From Paenibacillus sp. FSL R7-0273 (lineage in GTDB: Bacteria; Bacillota; Bacilli; Paenibacillales; Paenibacillaceae): 64,000 bases of DNA. Both the position numbers and the translations under genes were made by a program. Where the stretch lies: contig NZ_CP009283.1 of assembly GCF_000758625.1 (NCBI RefSeq), positions 6,652,501 to 6,716,500 of the forward strand, in the 5' to 3' direction. A model generated the notes under the pieces. It had not been told where the DNA came from. It worked only from the letters and a program-made list of their open reading frames with translations, and made no database searches. This document shows, one piece after another, positions 39,226 through 49,580 of the stretch (positions within the stretch are counted from its first letter, which is position 1; each line of letters opens with the position of its first letter).

Positions 39226-41745
39226 TTACTTAGCGTTAACCAGCTGTCCCCGCGTTACACCAAGCTGATTGGTTGCCTTAAGGCTCTTCCAGACTTGGGT
39301 ACCGGAGATTTCACCACGCAGAGCGCGCGTATAGAGGCTGATAACTTCTTCAACCTGCTCCGGTGTTTCCTCCAGGAATTCTACCCGGAAGGAAGAGACG
39401 CCCAGATCGCGGAAATTGTTCAGGTATTCTGCACCGGACTGCTCTACTGCATTATATACAGTATTGCGGCAGCCTTCGTCAACACGGACCGGATGTGACA
39501 TACCGATACGGTCCTGCAGTGAAGCGCGCTGCTCTTCACATGGACGGCCGCAGTTGGTGTAGTTGGTGCCTTCACTCATGAAGGTACAGTACACACAGTG
39601 CTCTGTATGAAACATCGGCAGATGCTGATGAATCACTACCTCCATACGCGAGGTATCACTACGTCCCAGTAGATCGACCATCTGCTGAATATTCAGGTCA
39701 TAGGATGGCGTTACTGCATCCAGACCGGATTCCAGGAACAGGTCAACTGCTTTGTGGTTAGCGATGTTCAGTGAGAAGTCACCGATCAGGCGCGGATGCT
39801 GTGCATCCGGATGCTCCATCCGGTGCTTGAGATAGTAATACAGCGCACCGGTGTTGCGCACCAGCACAGCATCCGGCTGCAGGCGCAGAATATTGGCGTG
39901 GTAGCCGTTTTCGCCCGGCATATGGATGCGCGGCGTAGCCAGCGCAATACTGGCTCCCGCAGCCCGTACAGCGTCTACCGCTGCCGGGAACTGCTTGATG
40001 AACTCGAAATCGGCGTATATGTTCGTTACGCCGGCTTCGAGTGCAGCCTGCACCTGCGGCAGGCTGCGGCACAGCGCGGTGAGCTCCGCTTCACCGCGCA
40101 GCCCGGCGCCGCCCCTGCGGGCAGCGTCGCCATAGACCTCTACCGCCCGTTTCACGTAGACGGGCGGCTTCGGGCGCTCGCCGGCAAGCAGCTCCACCGC
40201 CTGACGGCGGATGCTGTTCAGCTCGCGCATAGGCACGATCACGTCGCCTTCCAGCTGCGACTCAAGCGCCTCAAGCTGGAACACGGTCCCGCCAAGGCGG
40301 CCGAATTGCTCTTCCAGCAGGGCGGTGTCCATCGGGCGCTTCTGCGCGGCTTCCAGCAGCAGCTCCGAGTTCACTTGAACCGTAACGTTCTTCTGAACGT
40401 CGGTCCACCAGGTGGCAAGCGGCTCGCCAACGCGGCCCTCGACCTTCACTTGTACCGGGAAGACACGGTACGGCTTCTCGGTTTCGTAGGACTGACGCAG
40501 CGACTTATCGAGCGCCGGGTCATTAGTCTTCCAGATGCGGTCGCCGACGTGCAGTCTGCGCAGGTCTACATCGTTACGGCCGGGCACGATGTCAACGATC
40601 CAGCCCTCGCCGGCCTCGCCCTCAAGCTTCACGCCTTTACGGCGCAGGTCATAGACGCGTCCGCCCTCTTCCTTCTTCGTAGGATCACCGGCGTCAAAAA
40701 CAATCCCGTCCCCGCGCTTAAGCGGAGCATGGATGCGGCAGACTACGCCATCGCGCAGGATCTGCTCCACGGTGCCCATGTAAACACCGCGGCTTTTTGG
40801 AAATGTTCCATCTACCAGCTTCTTGTTATTCGTCCCTTCGAGGAAACCATGCGTAAAGCCGCGCGAAAAGCTCTGCTGCAGCTCACGCATATCCTCCTTG
40901 GAGGTCGGCGACCAGTTCCCGTCAAAGTAACGGTCAATCGCTTTACGGTATTTGCTGACCACGTTCGCCACGTATTCCGGGGTCTTGAGCCGGCCTTCGA
41001 TTTTGAAGGAGGTCACGCCCGCCTCAATCAGCTCAGGCATCAGGTCAATCGCCGCCAGATCCTTCGGAGACAACAGATACGTCACATCACCCATCGGTTG
41101 AATAACACCATCTACCATCAGATCATACGGAAGACGGCAGGCCTGGGCGCATTCACCACGGTTCGCAGACCGTCCGCCCCACATTTCCGAGGTCAGACAC
41201 TGACCCGAATAGGAAACACACAGCGCACCGTGCACAAACACCTCCATTGGCAGGCGGGCCTGATCACCAATCGTCTTGATCTGCTTTAGGTTATTTTCAC
41301 GTCCAAGTACGACACGTTCCATACCCCAGGGCTTGGTAAATTCCACCGCTTCCGGTGAAGTAATCGTCATTTGCGTCGAGCCGTGAATCGGGAAGTCGGG
41401 GGAGATTTCGCGGATCATACGCACCAGCCCCAAATCCTGGACAATTACCGCATCCACACCTGCATCAATACAAGCATCGATCAGTTCCTTGGCATCTGCC
41501 AGCTCATTCTCAAACACCAGTATATTAAACGTCAAAAAGCCCTTCACTCCATAGCTATGAAGAAACGCCATAATCTCCGGCAGCTCGTCCATGCGGAAGT
41601 TGTTGGCTCTCGCCCGCGCATTAAACTTTTCTACGCCAAAAAAGACCGCATCCGCACCGTTCGCCACTGCTGCACGCATACACTCCCAGTCACCGGCCGG
41701 AGCCAGCAGCTCTACGTCTTCTCTGCGTATTCCTTGCTCGTTCAT
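39226..41745 (-). CDS. U32-family (peptidase-like) protein, RlhA/TrhP-related
   Basis: An 839-residue protein. The N-terminal U32 domain shows ELLAPAGDWECMRAAVANGA, FGVEKFNARARANNF, the family signature FVHGALCVSYSGQCL, and cysteines in NRGECAQACRLPYDL that may bind an iron-sulfur cluster. A DUF3656-like middle and a further C-terminal U32-like part (HCVYCTFMSEGTNYTNCGRPC, cysteine-rich) follow. Bacterial U32 proteins RlhA and TrhP hydroxylate 23S rRNA and tRNA bases, so an RNA-modification role is more likely than proteolysis. It appears unrelated to the glycan genes on both sides. A long opposite-strand open frame is a shadow. Confidence 0.88.
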   Translation of the reverse strand: MNEQGIRREDVELLAPAGDWECMRAAVANGADAVFFGVEKFNARARANNFRMDELPEIMAFLHSYGVKGFLTFNILVFENELADAKELIDACIDAGVDAVIVQDLGLVRMIREISPDFPIHGSTQMTITSPEAVEFTKPWGMERVVLGRENNLKQIKTIGDQARLPMEVFVHGALCVSYSGQCLTSEMWGGRSANRGECAQACRLPYDLMVDGVIQPMGDVTYLLSPKDLAAIDLMPELIEAGVTSFKIEGRLKTPEYVANVVSKYRKAIDRYFDGNWSPTSKEDMRELQQSFSRGFTHGFLEGTNNKKLVDGTFPKSRGVYMGTVEQILRDGVVCRIHAPLKRGDGIVFDAGDPTKKEEGGRVYDLRRKGVKLEGEAGEGWIVDIVPGRNDVDLRRLHVGDRIWKTNDPALDKSLRQSYETEKPYRVFPVQVKVEGRVGEPLATWWTDVQKNVTVQVNSELLLEAAQKRPMDTALLEEQFGRLGGTVFQLEALESQLEGDVIVPMRELNSIRRQAVELLAGERPKPPVYVKRAVEVYGDAARRGGAGLRGEAELTALCRSLPQVQAALEAGVTNIYADFEFIKQFPAAVDAVRAAGASIALATPRIHMPGENGYHANILRLQPDAVLVRNTGALYYYLKHRMEHPDAQHPRLIGDFSLNIANHKAVDLFLESGLDAVTPSYDLNIQQMVDLLGRSDTSRMEVVIHQHLPMFHTEHCVYCTFMSEGTNYTNCGRPCEEQRASLQDRIGMSHPVRVDEGCRNTVYNAVEQSGAEYLNNFRDLGVSSFRVEFLEETPEQVEEVISLYTRALRGEISGTQVWKSLKATNQLGVTRGQLVNAK

Positions 41746-41891
41746 TTATATCCTCCCAAACCGCCGTCTGGCGGGTCATTTCCAAACCTTTAACTTATTA
41801 ATTGTATCAAATATCACAGCTATCCGCCACAAAAATAGAAACACTTGGATTTATTTTTCATCTCAGGTAGAACCTAATATACACATGTATT

Positions 41892-41909
41892 TTTGTCTAG
41901 ATAGACAAA
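41892..41909. promoter_or_regulatory. Inverted repeat upstream of rmlA (possible operator)
   Basis: TTTGTCTA-GA-TAGACAAA, a perfect 8-bp inverted repeat with a 2-nt centre, about 100 bp before rmlA and 150 bp before the divergent U32 gene. No T-run follows it, so it is not a terminator. The regulator is unknown. Confidence 0.45.
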
Positions 41910-42009
41910 CCAAGAACATAGAGCGTAAAATATATATTGAAGTGATAATTACACAAAAGTTGATACTGTTTCCAAAATTAATATACTGCAAGGAGAGCTG
42001 ACAACAGTT

Positions 42010-42888
42010 ATGAAAGGTATAATTCTTGCGGGAGGAAGCGGCACTCGCCTTTACCCTCTCACAATGGTGACCAGCAAACAGTTATTGCCAGTCTATGATA
42101 AACCAATGATTTATTACCCTCTATCTACCCTGATGCTGGCAGGCATCAAAGATATTTTAATTATCTCCACTACTGAGGACACACCCCGTTTCGAAAATCT
42201 GCTCGGCGATGGGTCCCAGTTTGGCATTTCGCTTCAATACATTGTTCAGCCCAGTCCAGACGGACTTGCGCAGGCTTTTATTCTCGGTGAATCATTCATC
42301 GGGGAAGATTCCGTTGCGATGATACTCGGAGACAATATCTATTACGGAAATGGTATGACCAAGATTTTAAAGCAGGCTGCTAGTAAAGAAAGCGGCGCCA
42401 CCGTATTCGGATATCATGTGCCCGATCCCGAACGCTTTGGCGTGGTCGAATTTGATAAAGATGGCAAAGTTCTCAGTGTGGAAGAGAAACCAGTAAGCCC
42501 CAAGTCTAATTATGCGGTAACAGGTCTTTATTTCTATGACAATCGTGTTGTTTCTTTGGCTAAAGAGGTGAAGCCATCACACCGGGGCGAATTGGAGATC
42601 ACGTCCATTAATGAAGCCTATTTAAAAATGGGCGAGCTGGATGTCGCTCTGCTGGGACGAGGCTTCACATGGTTGGATACGGGAACACACCAAAGTCTGG
42701 TCGATGCTACTAACTTTGTCAGAACGATTGAAGATCATCAAGGCATTAAAATTTCTGCTCCTGAAGAGATCGCTTATATAAACGGCTGGATTACAAAGGA
42801 ACATCTGCTGGAGTGTGGGCATAAGCTGAGTAAAACCGGATACGGTCAATACCTGATTAAGGTGGCTAACGGAAAAATCCAATTTTAA
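42010..42888 (+). CDS. rfbA: Glucose-1-phosphate thymidylyltransferase RmlA
   Basis: A 292-residue nucleotidyltransferase that makes dTDP-glucose, the entry step for rhamnose and the Fuc3NAc/Qui3NAc branch. It opens [17 protein letters not shown], then [40 protein letters not shown] and [28 protein letters not shown] precedes the ATG at a slightly long distance (about 14 nt). It is followed by rmlC 20 bp on, and together they form a separate transcript from rmlB-rmlD. Confidence 0.96.
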   Translation: MKGIILAGGSGTRLYPLTMVTSKQLLPVYDKPMIYYPLSTLMLAGIKDILIISTTEDTPRFENLLGDGSQFGISLQYIVQPSPDGLAQAFILGESFIGEDSVAMILGDNIYYGNGMTKILKQAASKESGATVFGYHVPDPERFGVVEFDKDGKVLSVEEKPVSPKSNYAVTGLYFYDNRVVSLAKEVKPSHRGELEITSINEAYLKMGELDVALLGRGFTWLDTGTHQSLVDATNFVRTIEDHQGIKISAPEEIAYINGWITKEHLLECGHKLSKTGYGQYLIKVANGKIQF

Positions 42889-42908
42889 TATCTGAGAGAG
42901 TGAAAAAA

Positions 42909-43463
42909 ATGAATTTTACCAAGACTAATTTGGAAGGCGTTCTCGTTGTCGAACCCGAAGTTTTTGGAGACCACCGCGGCTGGTTTATGGAGACATATAG
43001 TGAAGCAAAATTCCAGGAACAAAATCTTAATTACAAGTTCGTTCAGGACAATCAGTCTTACTCAGCCGAAAAAGGAACATTGCGCGGTCTTCATTATCAA
43101 TTAAATCCAAAAGCTCAAACCAAGCTTGTCCGCTGTACACGAGGGTCCATCTATGATGTAGCAGTAGATATCCGTCAAGGGAGCCCTTCTTACGGTAAAT
43201 GGTTCGGTATTGAGCTAACGGCTGAGAATAAGAAGCAATTGTTAATCCCTAAGGGTTTTGCCCACGGATTCATGACGCTGACAGAGGATGTGGAAGTCCA
43301 GTATAAGTGCGATGAATTGTATGCACCTGAATGTGACGGTGGTATTTTGTGGAATGATCCAGACATTGGTATTGAGTGGCCGATTAATGTTTCTCCGGTA
43401 CTGTCTGCCAAAGATGAGAATGCCCCGTTGCTTAAGGAAATCTCGGTTAACTTCGTCTATTAA
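42909..43463 (+). CDS. rfbC: dTDP-4-dehydrorhamnose 3,5-epimerase RmlC
   Basis: A 184-residue cupin epimerase, third enzyme of dTDP-L-rhamnose synthesis. It has the family pattern DHRGWFMETYSEAKF, FVQDNQSYS, GTLRGLHYQ with the catalytic His, KLVRCTRGSIYDVAVDIR, and IPKGFAHGFMTL. ATG at 42909 is preferred over the GTG at 42900 because the GAGAGAG ribosome site is 8-9 nt before it. A strong terminator follows. Confidence 0.96.
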   Translation: MNFTKTNLEGVLVVEPEVFGDHRGWFMETYSEAKFQEQNLNYKFVQDNQSYSAEKGTLRGLHYQLNPKAQTKLVRCTRGSIYDVAVDIRQGSPSYGKWFGIELTAENKKQLLIPKGFAHGFMTLTEDVEVQYKCDELYAPECDGGILWNDPDIGIEWPINVSPVLSAKDENAPLLKEISVNFVY

Positions 43464-43525
43464 AGGGACAGTAGTATTAATGATTTCCAGCTGATTTCAA
43501 CCTATTTAATAAAAGTCAATTTTAA

Positions 43526-43566
43526 TAAATAACGTCCCAGGCCACTTCAGGCTTGGGACGTTATTT
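43526..43566. terminator. Bidirectional terminator after rmlC
   Basis: AATAACGTCCCAGG...CTTGGGACGTTATT is a long near-perfect stem with flanking A and T runs, between rmlC and the convergent small membrane protein gene. Confidence 0.85.
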
Positions 43567-43641
43567 ATTGACTAAAGTTCAGAATAATCCGTGTCTATTT
43601 ACAGTTATTACAAATACATTTTGTCTTCGGCTAGGTTACCC

Positions 43642-43899
43642 TCAGCTTAACCAATTCATAACCATCGCATAATCCGAAACAAGAAAGACAAGCAGACTGA
43701 CTACACCAAAAGCAATGGCAAACTTGTTCTTCTGCGGAGCACGGAGCAGCCGGATGACGCCGATAAAAATCAGCACGGTGAAAGCAATCATAAAGAGGTC
43801 GAAGGTATGAAAGGTAGACGTTTCTTGCACAGCAGCCTCTGCCAGCAGCATGGCATTACCTCCCCGAAAAGGTTGGACAAGCAGGTTCATCTCATTCAT
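43642..43899 (-). CDS. Small two-helix membrane protein, unknown function
   Basis: An 85-residue protein with two membrane segments (LFMIAFTVLIFIGVIRLL and FGVVSLLVFLVSDYAMVM) separated by the basic loop RAPQKNKFAIA. ATG at 43899 has AAGGGT before it; an upstream ATG at 43938 lacks a ribosome site. The layout is like the small DUF2759-type membrane proteins of Bacillales, but I am not certain of the family. Single gene, convergent with rmlC. Confidence 0.65.
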   Translation of the reverse strand: MNEMNLLVQPFRGGNAMLLAEAAVQETSTFHTFDLFMIAFTVLIFIGVIRLLRAPQKNKFAIAFGVVSLLVFLVSDYAMVMNWLS

Positions 43900-44090
43900 A
43901 TCTACCCTTATGTTATCGCTACCATTTAAGCAGTGCAATAGCTATTGGTTAAAAAAGCTGTAATTGTTGTAAAAAATTATTATTACAGAGTGTTATCCAA
44001 TGATAAATATGATTTTTCACATTGACACGCACATGCGAATAGCCGATTTATCAGTGCACTTTTAAGCCGCTATTTCCGCATTCAGATACG

Positions 44091-44129
44091 AAAAAGAACG
44101 CTGCAAACGGATACCCGCCTGCAGCGCTC
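44091..44129 (-). terminator. Rho-independent terminator after uvrA
   Basis: Minus strand: GAGCGCTGCA pairs with TGCAGCGTTC, followed by TTTTTCG. Confidence 0.85.
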
Positions 44130-44181
44130 GAAATCACAGCCTGTCTTAACTATCCGGCAAAAGAAACCCGCCGCTCTGCTA

Positions 44182-47055
44182 TTATACCGTCTCCGATGTC
44201 TGCAGCTCCAGTGCCTTTGTCCGCTCAGTATCACGGATCAGGATTGGCTTCAGGTATCTGCCGGTGTACGATTCCTCAACGGTAATCAGCTTCTCCGGTG
44301 TTCCGGTAGCCAGAACTGTTCCGCCGCCGCTGCCGCCCTCAGGTCCCATATCTATGAGGTAATCCGCAGTCTTGATCACATCGAGATTATGCTCAATGAC
44401 CAGAACCGATTCACCGGAGTCTACCAGACGGTGCAGTACCTCCAGCAGACGGCCGATGTCGTCCACATGCAGGCCTGTAGTCGGCTCATCCAGAATGTAG
44501 AGCGTCTTGCCGGTGCTGCGGCGGTACAACTCGGAAGCCAGCTTCACACGCTGGGCTTCACCGCCGGATAATGTTGTTCCCGGCTGTCCGATGTTGATGT
44601 AACCGAGGCCGACATCCAGCAGCGTCTGCATCTTGCGGTGGATTTTGGGAATGTTTTTGAAGAACTCGGTTGCGTCCTCCACAGTCATTTCCAGCACATC
44701 GGCAATACTCTTGCCTTTGTATTTGACCTCTAGTGTCTCCCGGTTGTACCGCTTGCCCTTACATACTTCACAAGGCACGTATACATCCGGTAGGAAGTGC
44801 ATCTCAATCTTGATAATCCCGTCCCCGCGGCAAGCCTCACAGCGTCCGCCCTTCACATTGAAGCTGAACCGCCCCTTCTGGAAGCCGCGCACCTTAGCCT
44901 CATTGGTCTTGGAGAACAGATCACGGATATCATCGAATACGCCGGTATAGGTTGCCGGATTGGAACGCGGAGTGCGGCCGATCGGCGACTGGTCGATCTC
45001 GATAACCTTGTCCAGGTTCTCAAGGCCCCGGATTTCCTTATGCAGACCCGGACGAACCTTCACAGCTCTATTCAGCTGGCGGGCCAGACTCTTATACAGA
45101 ATCTCATTAACCAGCGAGGACTTACCAGAGCCGGAGACGCCGGTTACTGCTGTAAAGACACCCAGCGGAATCTTCACGTTAACGTTCTTAAGGTTGTTCT
45201 CTTTGGCTCCGCGGATTTCGATCCAGCGGTCATCGGTTGCCCGGCGCTTGGAGGTTACCGGAATAAACTTGCGTCCGCTAAGGTACTCTCCGGTCAGCGA
45301 CTTCGGATCATCCATAATCTCCTGCGGCGTACCCTGGGCAATTACGCTTCCCCCATGGATACCCGCACCCGGGCCGATGTCGATGATATAATCAGCAGCC
45401 ATCATTGTATCCTCATCATGCTCAACCACAATCAGTGTATTACCGAGATCACGCATATGGGCCAATGTTGAGATCAGCCGGTCATTATCCCGCTGATGCA
45501 GCCCGATACTCGGCTCATCCAGAATGTAGAGGACGCCCATTAGACTAGAGCCGATCTGCGTTGCCAGTCTGATACGCTGCGCTTCACCTCCGGAGAGTGA
45601 TCCCGCCGCACGGCTAAGCGTCAGATAGTTCAGTCCGACGTTAACCAGGAAGCCGAGCCGGCTGCTGATTTCCTTGAGGATCAGGTTGGCGATGGCTGTT
45701 TCTTTTTCATTCAGCACAAGGCTTCCGAAGAATTCCTGGCAGTCCCCGATGGACAGGTCTGTAACATCCGCCACATTCCGGTCGTTGATGGTAACCGCAA
45801 GAATTTCCTTTTTCAGACGTTTGCCTTTACATACATGACAAGGCTTGGCACTCATAAAGCCTTCAATAAATTCACGGATTCCTTCCGAGGCTGTATCCCG
45901 GTATCTCCGCTCCAGATTAGGAATAATTCCCTCGAAAGCGACAAGCGCATCCTTCTTCTGGCCAAAGTCATTCTCATAGCGGAAGCGGATCTTCTCGCTG
46001 CCTGTTCCGTACAGCAGCTTGTTCATCTGATCCGGTGACAGCGTGCTTACCGGCACATTCTGCGGAATTTTGAAATGCTCACAGACCGACTTCAGGAACT
46101 GCGGGTAGTAGTTGGAGGTACTGCCTGTCCAGGCCAGAAAAGCTCCGTCCTCCACCGATTTCTCCGGGTCAGGAATCAGCAGCTCCGGATCGACAACCAT
46201 GTTCACCCCAAGGCCGTCACATTCCGTGCACGCCCCGAACGGACTGTTGAAGGAGAACATCCGCGGAGCCAGCTCCTCAATACTGAAGCCGCACACCGGG
46301 CAGGCAAAGTTCGAGCTGAACAGTAGCTCCTCCTGGCCGATAATATCCACCAGAATCTGCCCGCCGGACAGCTTAAGCGCCGTTTCCAGCGAGTCCGTCA
46401 GCCGGGTCTGCACATCATCCTTGATAACAATCCGGTCCACTACAACTTCTATGGTGTGCTTCTTGTTTTTTTCAAGTTCAATCTCTTCTGTAACCTCACG
46501 CAGCTCTCCATCTACACGCACGCGGACGAAGCCCTGCTTGGAGATGTCGCTGAACAGGCCCTTGTGCTCGCCCTTTCGGCCGGAAATAACCGGTGCGAGA
46601 ATCTGCAGCCGGGTCTTCTCCGGATACTGCATAATCCGGTCCACCATCTGCTCAACGGTCTGGGAGGTAATCTCGATTCCGTGATCCGGGCAATGCGGAT
46701 GGCCGATCCGGGCAAACAACAGACGCAGGTAGTCATAGATCTCCGTTACCGTACCTACCGTCGAGCGCGGATTGCGGCTCGTAGTCTTCTGGTCGATAGA
46801 AATCGCCGGAGACAAGCCGTCGATGGAATCGACATCGGGTTTCTCCATCTGGCCGAGGAACTGGCGGGCGTAGGCGGAAAGGGACTCCACATAACGGCGC
46901 TGCCCTTCAGCATAAATCGTATCGAACGCCAGCGAGGATTTGCCGGAGCCGCTAAGTCCCGTCAGCACCACGAAGCGGTCCCGCGGGATCGTTACGTCGA
47001 TGTTCTTGAGATTATGCGCTCGCGCGCCTTTGATTACTATACTTTCGTTCGCCAA
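44182..47055 (-). CDS. uvrA: Excinuclease ABC subunit UvrA
   Basis: A 957-residue damage-recognition ATPase of nucleotide excision repair, the same length as in Bacillus subtilis. It has two ABC modules: Walker [15 protein letters not shown] and [14 protein letters not shown], signatures [14 protein letters not shown] and [14 protein letters not shown], and zinc-finger cysteines ([34 protein letters not shown]). TTG at 47055 is the likely start: GGAGG lies 8 nt before it and it gives [10 protein letters not shown], the usual family start; the longer frame to 47166 encodes an unrelated extension. It follows uvrB, but a terminator and a 353-bp gap separate them. Confidence 0.97.
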   Translation of the reverse strand: MANESIVIKGARAHNLKNIDVTIPRDRFVVLTGLSGSGKSSLAFDTIYAEGQRRYVESLSAYARQFLGQMEKPDVDSIDGLSPAISIDQKTTSRNPRSTVGTVTEIYDYLRLLFARIGHPHCPDHGIEITSQTVEQMVDRIMQYPEKTRLQILAPVISGRKGEHKGLFSDISKQGFVRVRVDGELREVTEEIELEKNKKHTIEVVVDRIVIKDDVQTRLTDSLETALKLSGGQILVDIIGQEELLFSSNFACPVCGFSIEELAPRMFSFNSPFGACTECDGLGVNMVVDPELLIPDPEKSVEDGAFLAWTGSTSNYYPQFLKSVCEHFKIPQNVPVSTLSPDQMNKLLYGTGSEKIRFRYENDFGQKKDALVAFEGIIPNLERRYRDTASEGIREFIEGFMSAKPCHVCKGKRLKKEILAVTINDRNVADVTDLSIGDCQEFFGSLVLNEKETAIANLILKEISSRLGFLVNVGLNYLTLSRAAGSLSGGEAQRIRLATQIGSSLMGVLYILDEPSIGLHQRDNDRLISTLAHMRDLGNTLIVVEHDEDTMMAADYIIDIGPGAGIHGGSVIAQGTPQEIMDDPKSLTGEYLSGRKFIPVTSKRRATDDRWIEIRGAKENNLKNVNVKIPLGVFTAVTGVSGSGKSSLVNEILYKSLARQLNRAVKVRPGLHKEIRGLENLDKVIEIDQSPIGRTPRSNPATYTGVFDDIRDLFSKTNEAKVRGFQKGRFSFNVKGGRCEACRGDGIIKIEMHFLPDVYVPCEVCKGKRYNRETLEVKYKGKSIADVLEMTVEDATEFFKNIPKIHRKMQTLLDVGLGYINIGQPGTTLSGGEAQRVKLASELYRRSTGKTLYILDEPTTGLHVDDIGRLLEVLHRLVDSGESVLVIEHNLDVIKTADYLIDMGPEGGSGGGTVLATGTPEKLITVEESYTGRYLKPILIRDTERTKALELQTSETV

Positions 47056-47267
47056 CGGTAAAACCTCCAATTTCAAATACGGAAATATTTTGGGAAAACA
47101 TTTTCGATCCCTCCCAAACCCTCCCTTAGCCAAGGGAGGGCCCCAAGGGTTGCACCCTCTGGACACCCGTAAGGGTTGGCGTGGGAGTAGGGTTGGAGGG
47201 ACTTAGTTACTTGGGTGCCGGGATCGCTTGTCCCTGCGGGACCGCTTGAACTTTTGGCGCTCCGGGG

Positions 47268-47325
47268 GCTGTTCCTGCGGAATGCGCCAAGAGCTTCAAC
47301 TGCGAGCTGTTCCTGCGGAATGCGC
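47268..47325. repeat. 20-bp direct repeat in the uvrB-uvrA gap
   Basis: GCTGTTCCTGCGGAATGCGC occurs at 47268-47287 and again, identically, at 47306-47325, 38 bp apart. Related G+C-rich pieces (GTCCCTGCGGGACC near 47230, and paired CCCTCC/GGAGGG motifs from 47107 to 47205) fill the rest of the 353-bp gap. It looks like a non-coding repeat element rather than a gene. Confidence 0.7.
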
Positions 47326-47358
47326 AAATACCTTAAGCCTTTATATTATCTGCTTATC

Positions 47359-47388
47359 TAAAAAGAACGGCCGGGAAAGAGCCGTTCT
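47359..47388 (-). terminator. Terminator after uvrB
   Basis: Minus strand: AGAACGGC pairs with GCCGTTCT around CTTTCCCG, followed by TTTTAG. It should limit read-through from uvrB into uvrA. Confidence 0.65.
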
Positions 47389-47408
47389 GTTCATTACGTG
47401 GTGCGGCT

Positions 47409-49400
47409 CTACTCGGCCCGCAGCTCCAGCAAAGCGTCGCGCAGCTCGGCGGCGCGCTCGAATTGCAGGTTCTTGGCGGCGTCCTTCATCTCGGCCTCCA
47501 GACGCTGCATCAGGCTCTGCTTGTCTTTCTTGCTCAGCTTGCCGCCCGCGCCGGTGAGATACTCGGCTTTGGACTCGGCCACCTTAGTGGCTTCGATGAT
47601 TTCGCGGATCTTCTTGTTGATTGTCGTCGGTGTAATCCCATGCTGCTCGTTGTAAGCAATCTGAATCGCCCGGCGGCGTTCAGTTTCGCTGATCGCCTTC
47701 TCCATGGAATCCGTTATACGGTCGCCATACATGATGACCCGCCCCTCCGAGTTACGGGCGGCACGCCCGATTGTCTGGATCAGCGAGCGCTCTGAACGCA
47801 GGAAGCCCTCTTTATCAGCGTCCAGAATAGTAACCAGGGATACTTCCGGAAGGTCAAGACCCTCTCTTAACAGGTTAATACCCACAAGGACATGGAATGT
47901 ACCCAAACGGAGATCACGGAGGATCGCCATACGCTCCAGTGTCTTGATGTCGGAGTGCATATAGCGGACCTTGATGCCGATTTCCTTAAAGTAGTCGGTC
48001 AAATCCTCAGACATTTTCTTTGTCAGTGTGGTCACTAATACCCGTTCATCCCGTGCCACACGTTCACGGATTTCATTAATCAGATCATCAATCTGGCCTT
48101 CTGTCGGCCGCACCTCAATAATAGGGTCGAGCAGGCCGGTAGGCCGGATGATCTGCTGCACCATTGTTTCACAGTGCTCCATCTCGTACGGTCCCGGTGT
48201 AGCTGAGACATAGACAATCTGGTTCACCTTGTCTTCGAACTCCTCGAACTGCAGCGGCCGGTTATCCAGTGCAGACGGAAGGCGGAAGCCGTGGTCAACC
48301 AGCACGGTCTTGCGCGCCCGGTCACCGTTATACATTGCACGGATCTGCGGCAGCGTTACATGGGACTCATCTATTACAATCAGCATATCGTCCGGGAAGT
48401 AATCCAGTAGCGTGTACGGAGTAGCTCCCGGTTCACGGAAGGTCAGCGGTCCGGAGTAGTTCTCGATTCCGGAGCAGAAGCCGACCTCCTTCATCATCTC
48501 AATATCATAGCGTGTCCGCTGCTCCAGACGCTGTGCTTCGAGCAGCTTGCCTTCATCACGCAGAACAGCCAGCCGTTCCTCAAGTTCACGCTCAATATTC
48601 ACAATAGCGACTCGCATCGTCTCTTCCTGGGTAACAAAGTGAGAGGCCGGAAAAATCGCAATATGATCGCGCTCGCCGATCAGCTCTCCGGTCAGCACAT
48701 CAATTTCGGTAATTCGCTCAATCTCATCACCGAACAGCTCAACCCGGATTGCATGCTCTCCCTGGGAGGCCGGGAAGATTTCGACCACATCACCGCGTAC
48801 GCGGAAGGTACCGCGCACAAAGTTCATATCATTGCGCTGATACTGGATATCCACCAGCCGGCTCAAAATCTGGTTGCGCGGCTTCTCCATACCGACACGT
48901 AAAGAGAGCAGAAGGCTGCCGTATTCCTGCGGCGATCCGAGGCCGTAAATACACGATACGCTCGCCACAATAATAACATCACGCCGTTCAAACAGTGAGC
49001 TCGTTGCCGAGTGGCGCAGCTTATCTATCTCTTCATTAATGCTGGAATCTTTCTCGATGTAGGTGTCGGAGGAGGGAATGTAGGCTTCAGGCTGATAATA
49101 ATCGTAGTAGCTGACGAAGTAATCGACGGAATTGCTTGGAAAGAACTCTTTAAATTCACTGGCCAGCTGTGCAGCAAGCGTCTTGTTATGGGCAATAACC
49201 AGTGTAGGACGGTTAAGCTTGGAAATCATTTGTGCAATGGTAAAGGTCTTGCCTGTACCTGTTGCTCCCAGCAGCGTCTGGTGTCTCTTGCCCTGCCGGA
49301 TGCCGTTCACTAATTCTTCTATGGCATGAGGCTGATCGCCCTGGGGTGTATACTCGGACTCCAGTTTAAAAGTCTTCGTACTGACGACAATATCACTCAT
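47409..49400 (-). CDS. uvrB: Excinuclease ABC subunit UvrB
   Basis: A 663-residue helicase-like repair protein that takes over damage from UvrA and recruits UvrC. It shows Walker [15 protein letters not shown], the beta-hairpin [20 protein letters not shown] region, [25 protein letters not shown], and the C-terminal UVR motif ([20 protein letters not shown]) that binds UvrC. GGGGAGA precedes the ATG. A promoter with a LexA-type box on the start site lies about 100 bp upstream, so SOS induction is expected. Confidence 0.97.
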   Translation of the reverse strand: MSDIVVSTKTFKLESEYTPQGDQPHAIEELVNGIRQGKRHQTLLGATGTGKTFTIAQMISKLNRPTLVIAHNKTLAAQLASEFKEFFPSNSVDYFVSYYDYYQPEAYIPSSDTYIEKDSSINEEIDKLRHSATSSLFERRDVIIVASVSCIYGLGSPQEYGSLLLSLRVGMEKPRNQILSRLVDIQYQRNDMNFVRGTFRVRGDVVEIFPASQGEHAIRVELFGDEIERITEIDVLTGELIGERDHIAIFPASHFVTQEETMRVAIVNIERELEERLAVLRDEGKLLEAQRLEQRTRYDIEMMKEVGFCSGIENYSGPLTFREPGATPYTLLDYFPDDMLIVIDESHVTLPQIRAMYNGDRARKTVLVDHGFRLPSALDNRPLQFEEFEDKVNQIVYVSATPGPYEMEHCETMVQQIIRPTGLLDPIIEVRPTEGQIDDLINEIRERVARDERVLVTTLTKKMSEDLTDYFKEIGIKVRYMHSDIKTLERMAILRDLRLGTFHVLVGINLLREGLDLPEVSLVTILDADKEGFLRSERSLIQTIGRAARNSEGRVIMYGDRITDSMEKAISETERRRAIQIAYNEQHGITPTTINKKIREIIEATKVAESKAEYLTGAGGKLSKKDKQSLMQRLEAEMKDAAKNLQFERAAELRDALLELRAE

Positions 49401-49497
49401 TTGCCCGTCTCCCCTCTATCGTCTAAAATATATTAATATACCACTAATTGTGGTCTGAATGCTCTAATCCCATACGGTAATAAAAATATGGAAGATA

Positions 49498-49511
49498 AGA
49501 ATGCGTGTTCC
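49498..49511. promoter_or_regulatory. LexA (DinR) box at the uvrB start site
   Basis: Plus strand AGAATGCGTGTTCC matches the Gram-positive SOS consensus CGAACRNRYGTTYC at 12 of 14 positions, with the GTTC half intact. It covers the expected transcription start of the minus-strand uvrB promoter just beside it, a position where LexA would block transcription. Confidence 0.65.
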
Positions 49512-49516
49512 CGTTT

Positions 49517-49545
49517 ATTATACAGCGTTGCCTACATGGATGCAA
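49517..49545 (-). promoter_or_regulatory. Promoter of uvrB
   Basis: Minus strand: -35 TTGCAT (49540-49545), 17 nt spacer, extended -10 TGTATAAT (TATAAT at 49517-49522). The predicted start near 49510 falls in the LexA box. Confidence 0.7.
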
Positions 49546-49555
49546 ACCATAATAT
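49528..49555 (+). promoter_or_regulatory. Possible motA promoter overlapping the uvrB promoter
   Basis: TTGCCT (49528-49533), 16 nt, TAATAT (49550-49555), giving a leader of about 20 nt before motA. It overlaps the divergent uvrB promoter, so the two may compete. Confidence 0.35.
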
Positions 49556-49580
49556 ATAGAAATCTAAGGAGACTGATCCT

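Noticed and set aside
39796..41289. 497-codon open frame on the plus strand
   Set aside because: Antisense to the conserved U32-family gene; no motif or start signal.
39226..41745. Assignment of the U32 protein as a secreted collagenase-like protease
   Set aside because: No signal peptide; characterised close families act in RNA hydroxylation, and the cysteine pattern fits that better.
41960..41987. TTGATA-16-TATACT as an rmlA promoter
   Set aside because: It would start transcription inside the rmlA ribosome site (41990-41995), so it cannot serve the annotated start.
44797..47061. Several plus-strand frames of 100-225 codons
   Set aside because: They are shadows of uvrA, whose motifs and length fix the minus-strand reading.
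47100..47205. Possible CRISPR-like or mobile-element repeat in the uvrB-uvrA gap
   Set aside because: Repeats are too few and irregular for CRISPR, and there is no transposase or target duplication.
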